Below are positions 5,125 through 8,264 of a stretch of DNA of 8,264 bases, one piece after another. The notes under the pieces are model-generated. The model saw only the letters and a program-made list of their open reading frames with translations, made no database searches and was not told the origin of the DNA. The stretch covers positions 1 through 8,264 of the forward strand of contig CANIDW010000056.1 of NCBI GenBank assembly GCA_947466165.1, written 5' to 3'. Source of the stretch: Comamonadaceae bacterium (lineage in GTDB: Bacteria; Pseudomonadota; Gammaproteobacteria; Burkholderiales; Burkholderiaceae_C). Made by a program: the position numbers and the translations under genes. Positions within the stretch are counted from its first letter, which is position 1; the number at the start of each line of letters is the position of its first letter.

Positions 5125-6093
5125 TCAGTATCGCGTTTGCGACAACTCGGCGAACAGCTCGCCGTACAAACGGTAGCGGCTGGCGCTGATGCTGCTGGCG
5201 CTATCGCTGCGGTTCAGCTCCGCAATCACGCCGCAGCCAGGCTCATGCAGATGCGTGCAGTTGTAGAACTTGCAGTCTTGGGCATGCACTTTCAGGTCGG
5301 GCATGTAGCCGGCCAGGTGCATGGGCTCGATGTGGTGCAGCCCGAACTCCTGAAAACCCGGTGAGTCAATCAAGGCGGTGCTGCGGCCGGCGTCCATCCA
5401 GTACAGCGTGGTGCTGGTGGTGGTGTGCTTGCCTGAGTTCAGCGCCTGTGAAATCTCCGCTGTCAGCACGTGTGCATGCGGTATCAAGAGATTGGTCAGG
5501 CTGCTTTTGCCTGCACCCGAGGGGCCCAGCACCAGTGTTTTTTTGCCTTGCATCAGCGGCATCAGTGAGCGCACCGGGGTCTGGCCCGGATCGTCGGCAG
5601 CTTTGGGCTTGATCGCCAGCGACAGCATCTGGTAGCCCATGGCGCGGTAGGGCGCCAGCTTGGTCCAGGCACGGCCGAAGGGCTCGGTCAGGTCGCTTTT
5701 ATTCAGCGCAATCACGGGGTGTATGCCGGTGGCCTCGGCGGCAATGAGCGCGCGCGTGAGTTGGTTTTCAGAGAACTCGGGCTCGGCCGCCATCAAAATA
5801 AGCACCTGGTCCAGGTTGGCCGCAAAGGACTTGGTGCGCAGCTCGTCCTGGCGGTAAAACAGGTTGTCGCGCGGCTCGACTTTTTCAATCGTGCCTTCGT
5901 CTTCTGAAGGCAGCCAGCGCACCCGGTCACCGACCACTGCCTGGCCTTTTTTGCCGCGCGGGTGGCAAATGACGCGCTCGCCGTCCGCCTTTTCAACCAG
6001 CACGTGCCGGCCGAAGCCTGCGACCACCAGGCCCGCTTGCGTGCCCGTGACGACGGGCCGTGACACGCCGGCAGGTTGGCCGGAATTCTTCAA
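5125..6093 (-). CDS. rsgA: Ribosome small subunit-dependent GTPase RsgA
   Basis: RsgA (YjeQ/YloQ) is a circularly permuted GTPase that checks late 30S maturation. The 322-residue product has an OB-fold region (about 18-75), then motifs in the permuted order: NKSD (131-134, G4), GPSGAGKS (190-197, P-loop), GKHTTT (221-226) and DSPG (243-246, G3). The zinc knuckle C274-x4-C279-x-H281-x5-C287 follows in DCKFYNCTHLHEPGC. The start is TTG at 6093-6091, since an in-frame stop lies five codons upstream with no ATG between; GTG at residue 10 is the only other early option. TTG overlaps the pterin dehydratase stop as TTGA, suggesting translational coupling. It is the last gene of a three-gene operon. 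Confidence 0.97.
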   Translation of the reverse strand: MKNSGQPAGVSRPVVTGTQAGLVVAGFGRHVLVEKADGERVICHPRGKKGQAVVGDRVRWLPSEDEGTIEKVEPRDNLFYRQDELRTKSFAANLDQVLILMAAEPEFSENQLTRALIAAEATGIHPVIALNKSDLTEPFGRAWTKLAPYRAMGYQMLSLAIKPKAADDPGQTPVRSLMPLMQGKKTLVLGPSGAGKSSLTNLLIPHAHVLTAEISQALNSGKHTTTSTTLYWMDAGRSTALIDSPGFQEFGLHHIEPMHLAGYMPDLKVHAQDCKFYNCTHLHEPGCGVIAELNRSDSASSISASRYRLYGELFAELSQTRY

Positions 6094-6407
6094 GCCATCA
6101 AGGCGTCAACCTTGGACGCGCAAAAGAAATCACTGACAGTGATGCCGCTCATATCATGCGTGTGAAAGCGCACAGTGCATTGTTTGTAGCTCAGTGCCAG
6201 GGCCGGGTGATGGTCTTCGGCATTGGCAATGAAAGCCACCGCGTTCGCAAAACCCATGGTCTGGTGAAAGTCTTTGAAGTTGAAAGTTTTTTCCAGCGCG
6301 CCATCGATCAGTCGCCAGCCCAGCGCCTGCTCGCCATTGAGTTGGCTGAGCTGAGTGACGACTTCGGTCGCGCTCAGGGCGCGCCGACCCTGGTGGACCT
6401 TGTTCAT
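6090..6407 (-). CDS. phhB: Pterin-4a-carbinolamine dehydratase
   Basis: The enzyme dehydrates 4a-hydroxytetrahydropterin to quinonoid dihydropterin, recycling the cofactor of aromatic amino acid hydroxylases. The 105-residue product has the family's length and its active-site signature: EDHHP (64-68) with histidines 66 and 67, then Y74, H84 in FHTHD, and the GITVSDFFCA segment (88-97). The core GWRLIDGALEKTFNFKDF (30-47) is also typical. It is a small cytoplasmic protein. Its ATG overlaps the M48 protease stop (ATGA) and its stop overlaps the rsgA TTG, so it sits mid-operon. No phenylalanine hydroxylase gene is in the window, so the partner enzyme is not shown. The symbol follows the bacterial name for this family. 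Confidence 0.92.
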   Translation of the reverse strand: MNKVHQGRRALSATEVVTQLSQLNGEQALGWRLIDGALEKTFNFKDFHQTMGFANAVAFIANAEDHHPALALSYKQCTVRFHTHDMSGITVSDFFCASKVDALMA

Positions 6408-7678
6408 CCGGCGACGCCCATGCGGGCCAGGCGCTCACTGGCGGGCGGGTGCGAGTAGTAAAACTTCACAAACACCGGGTCCGGCGTGAGCGTGCTGGCG
6501 TTGTCCTGGTACAGCTTGAGCAGTGCGCTGGCCAGATCGCGTCCGTCGGTTTGCAGCGCCGCATAGGCATCGGCTTGAAATTCATGCTGGCGCGAGAGCT
6601 GCGCCATCAGCGGCGAGATGAAAAAGCTGAACAGCGGCACCGCCAGCATGAACAGCAGCAGCGCCAGCGCGTCATTGGGTGCGCCCAGATTGGGGCGCAC
6701 GCCCAGGCCGGTGTAAAACCAGAGCTGCTGTGACAAATACCCGATCAGCGCAAAACCGGCCAGGCTCATAGCAAACAGCATGACGATGCGCTGGATGATG
6801 TGCTTGTGCTTGAAGTGACCCAGCTCGTGGGCCAGCACGGCGTCCACCTCCGCCGGGCTGAGTTGCTTGAGCAGGGTGTCGTAAAACACCACGCGCTTGG
6901 CCGCGCCGAAACCGGTGAAATAAGCATTGGCATGCGCAGAGCGCTTGCTGCCGTCCATCACATAAAGTCCCTTGGCGGCAAAGCCGCAGCGCTGCATCAG
7001 AGCCGTAACCCGGGCTTTCAGGCTGTCGTCTTCAAGCGGTTTGAATTTATTGAAGATCGGTGCGATCACTGTCGGGTACAGCACCAGCACCAGCAGGTTA
7101 AAACCCATCCACACCGCCCAGGCCCACAGCCACCAGAGCGGGCCGGCGCTGTCCATCAGCCACAAGATGAGTGCCACGATAGGCAGTCCGATCACCATGC
7201 CGACCAGCGTCGACTTGAGCAGGTCGGCCAGCCAGAGCTGAAAGCTCATCTTGTTGAAGCCAAAGCGCTCTTCAATGCGGAAGGTGCTGTACAGCGTGAA
7301 AGGTAAATCCAGCGCGCCACTGATAAGGCCAAAGCCAGCCACCAGCGCCATTTGTGTTGCCAGCGGCCCCCATTGCGCCAGCGCCGAGCCGGCCAGCGCC
7401 TGATTGAGCGCGTCCAGCCCGCCAAGCAATGTCCATCCCAACAACACGGCTGAGCCGAAAGCCAGCTCCAGCAGGCCAAAGCGTGCCTTGGTCAAGGTGT
7501 AGTCAGCGGCTTTTTGGTGTGATGCCAGAGAAATGGTTGCCGCAAAAGCGGGTGGCACCGTTTCGCGGTGGCGCGCCACGTGGCGGATCTGGCGTGAACT
7601 CAGGTACAGCTTGAGCAGCAGGCCGAGCACCAGCGCCGCCGAAAAAAGGAGGGTCCATGTGAGGGATAGATCAGTCAT
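6404..7678 (-). CDS. M48 family metalloprotease, Ste24/CAAX prenyl protease 1-like
   Basis: This 424-residue integral membrane zinc metalloprotease resembles Ste24 endopeptidase. It has an N-terminal hydrophobic segment (about 6-26), more membrane segments (about 68-86, 106-128, 158-176, 181-203), and two after the active site (about 298-316, 337-356). The zinc site is HELGH (284-288) with the third ligand E366 in EFQAD (366-370). Upstream of it, SAHANAYFTGFG (248-259) is a family hallmark, and YYSHPPASERL (407-417) ends the protein as expected. The role is probably membrane protein quality control; bacteria lack farnesylated CAAX substrates. It is the first gene of the operon, followed by phhB and rsgA with 4-nt overlaps. 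It has no Shine-Dalgarno sequence; ATG 7678 begins just past a -10-like TAAACT. Confidence 0.94.
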   Translation of the reverse strand: MTDLSLTWTLLFSAALVLGLLLKLYLSSRQIRHVARHRETVPPAFAATISLASHQKAADYTLTKARFGLLELAFGSAVLLGWTLLGGLDALNQALAGSALAQWGPLATQMALVAGFGLISGALDLPFTLYSTFRIEERFGFNKMSFQLWLADLLKSTLVGMVIGLPIVALILWLMDSAGPLWWLWAWAVWMGFNLLVLVLYPTVIAPIFNKFKPLEDDSLKARVTALMQRCGFAAKGLYVMDGSKRSAHANAYFTGFGAAKRVVFYDTLLKQLSPAEVDAVLAHELGHFKHKHIIQRIVMLFAMSLAGFALIGYLSQQLWFYTGLGVRPNLGAPNDALALLLFMLAVPLFSFFISPLMAQLSRQHEFQADAYAALQTDGRDLASALLKLYQDNASTLTPDPVFVKFYYSHPPASERLARMGVAG

Positions 7679-7713
7679 CTTGGCAAGTTTAGGGCATCAG
7701 CGAGAATCTAGAG
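7679..7713. promoter_or_regulatory. Divergent promoter region between the M48 gene and orn
   Basis: The entire divergent intergenic region is 35 bp. For orn, TTGGCA (7680-7685, five of six to the -35 consensus) and GAGAAT (7702-7707, four of six to -10) are spaced 16 bp apart, and the usual start site would be at 7714, the A of the orn ATG. For the M48 gene, TAAACT reads on the minus strand at 7691-7686, seven nt before its ATG. No Shine-Dalgarno sequence is seen on either side. Both transcripts are likely leaderless or nearly so; this is inference from spacing. Confidence 0.45.
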
Positions 7714-8264
7714 ATGCTTGAAACTGAACCCCTCTTGAAAAAGTCAGACCAGAACCTGGTCTGGATCGATTGCGAAATGACCGGCCTGGACCCGGAAAAA
7801 GAGCGCCTGCTTGAAATCGCGGTCATCGTCACCGGCCCGCAACTGCTGCCGCGCATTGAGGGCCCGGTGCTGGTGATTCACCAAAGCGATGAGTTGCTCG
7901 ACAAAATGGACAACTGGAACAAGGGTACCCACGGGCGCAGCGGGCTGATCGACAAGGTCAAGCTCAGCAGCATCAGCGAAGAAGAGGCCGAGCGCCAGGT
8001 ACTGAGTTTTTTGGCCAAGTACCTGCCCAAGGGCACTTCACCCTTGTGTGGCAACACCATCAGCCAGGACAGACGCTTTCTGGTCAAGTACATGCCCAAG
8101 CTGGAGGCGTTTTTGCATTACCGCAATGTGGATGTCAGCACCTTCAAAGAGCTGGCCAAGCGTTGGCGGCCTGAGGTCTACAGCGCTTTCAAAAAGCGGC
8201 AAAGCCACACCGCCCTGGCCGACGTGCACGAGTCGATCGACGAGCTCGAACACTACCGCGAGCA
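7714..8264 (+). CDS. orn: Oligoribonuclease (partial, last residues off window)
   Basis: Orn is the DEDDh 3'-5' exoribonuclease that degrades di- to oligoribonucleotides, including pGpG from cyclic-di-GMP turnover. The 183 visible codons contain all key residues: D19 and E21 in [10 protein letters not shown] (17-26), D119 in [11 protein letters not shown] (113-123), and H165 and D170 in [11 protein letters not shown] (165-175). [15 protein letters not shown] (65-79) is also characteristic. The family is about 180-205 residues long, so only a short C-terminus is missing; the frame ends at YRE with no stop. The start at ATG 7714 precedes the conserved NLVWIDCEM block by 13 residues, as is common. 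It diverges from the M48-phhB-rsgA operon over 35 bp. Confidence 0.97.
   Translation, partial: MLETEPLLKKSDQNLVWIDCEMTGLDPEKERLLEIAVIVTGPQLLPRIEGPVLVIHQSDELLDKMDNWNKGTHGRSGLIDKVKLSSISEEEAERQVLSFLAKYLPKGTSPLCGNTISQDRRFLVKYMPKLEAFLHYRNVDVSTFKELAKRWRPEVYSAFKKRQSHTALADVHESIDELEHYRE

Noticed and set aside
6800..7306. A 168-residue plus-strand ORF opposite the M48 protease
   Set aside because: It is antisense to the HELGH-containing protease; the His/Gln-rich product has no recognisable domain.

Overview
The window is an ordinary GC-rich chromosomal segment with no mobile elements, rRNA, tRNA or CRISPR. The protein families, the gene order and the GC-rich coding sequence suggest a betaproteobacterium of the order Burkholderiales, most likely Comamonadaceae (Polaromonas/Rhodoferax-like). 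This placement is inference from family resemblance, because no search could be run.

Left end (1-859, minus strand): a truncated TM2-domain membrane protein lies downstream of a GNAT acetyltransferase of the phosphinothricin-acetyltransferase-like type. Centre left (884-3310, plus strand): the conserved translation cluster rpsP-rimM-trmD-rplS encodes ribosomal protein S16, the 30S maturation factor RimM, the tRNA m1G37 methyltransferase TrmD and ribosomal protein L19. rpsP and rplS each have a TATAAT -10 box in nearly the same sequence context and a leader of more than 100 nt. A strong intrinsic terminator closes the cluster. Centre right (3335-5097, plus strand): a NudL/YeaB-type Nudix hydrolase is followed by a divergent CobD/CbiB-family membrane protein.

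Right part (5125-7678, minus strand): a tightly packed three-gene operon runs from a Ste24-type M48 metalloprotease through pterin-4a-carbinolamine dehydratase to the ribosome assembly GTPase RsgA, with 4-nt stop/start overlaps at both junctions. Only 35 bp upstream and divergent from it, oligoribonuclease (orn) begins and runs off the window end.

Most genes serve core translation or RNA metabolism: S16, RimM and RsgA in 30S assembly, L19 in the 50S subunit, TrmD in reading-frame maintenance, and Orn in RNA turnover. I found no convincing undescribed multi-gene system. The less ordinary signals are in untranslated and junction sequence: a 23-codon leader ORF ending in Pro-Pro-Pro over the rpsP ribosome binding site, a chain of three micro-ORFs leading into the rplS start codon, -10-like hexamers placed for leaderless transcription, and a CobD-family protein that lacks the usual signature.
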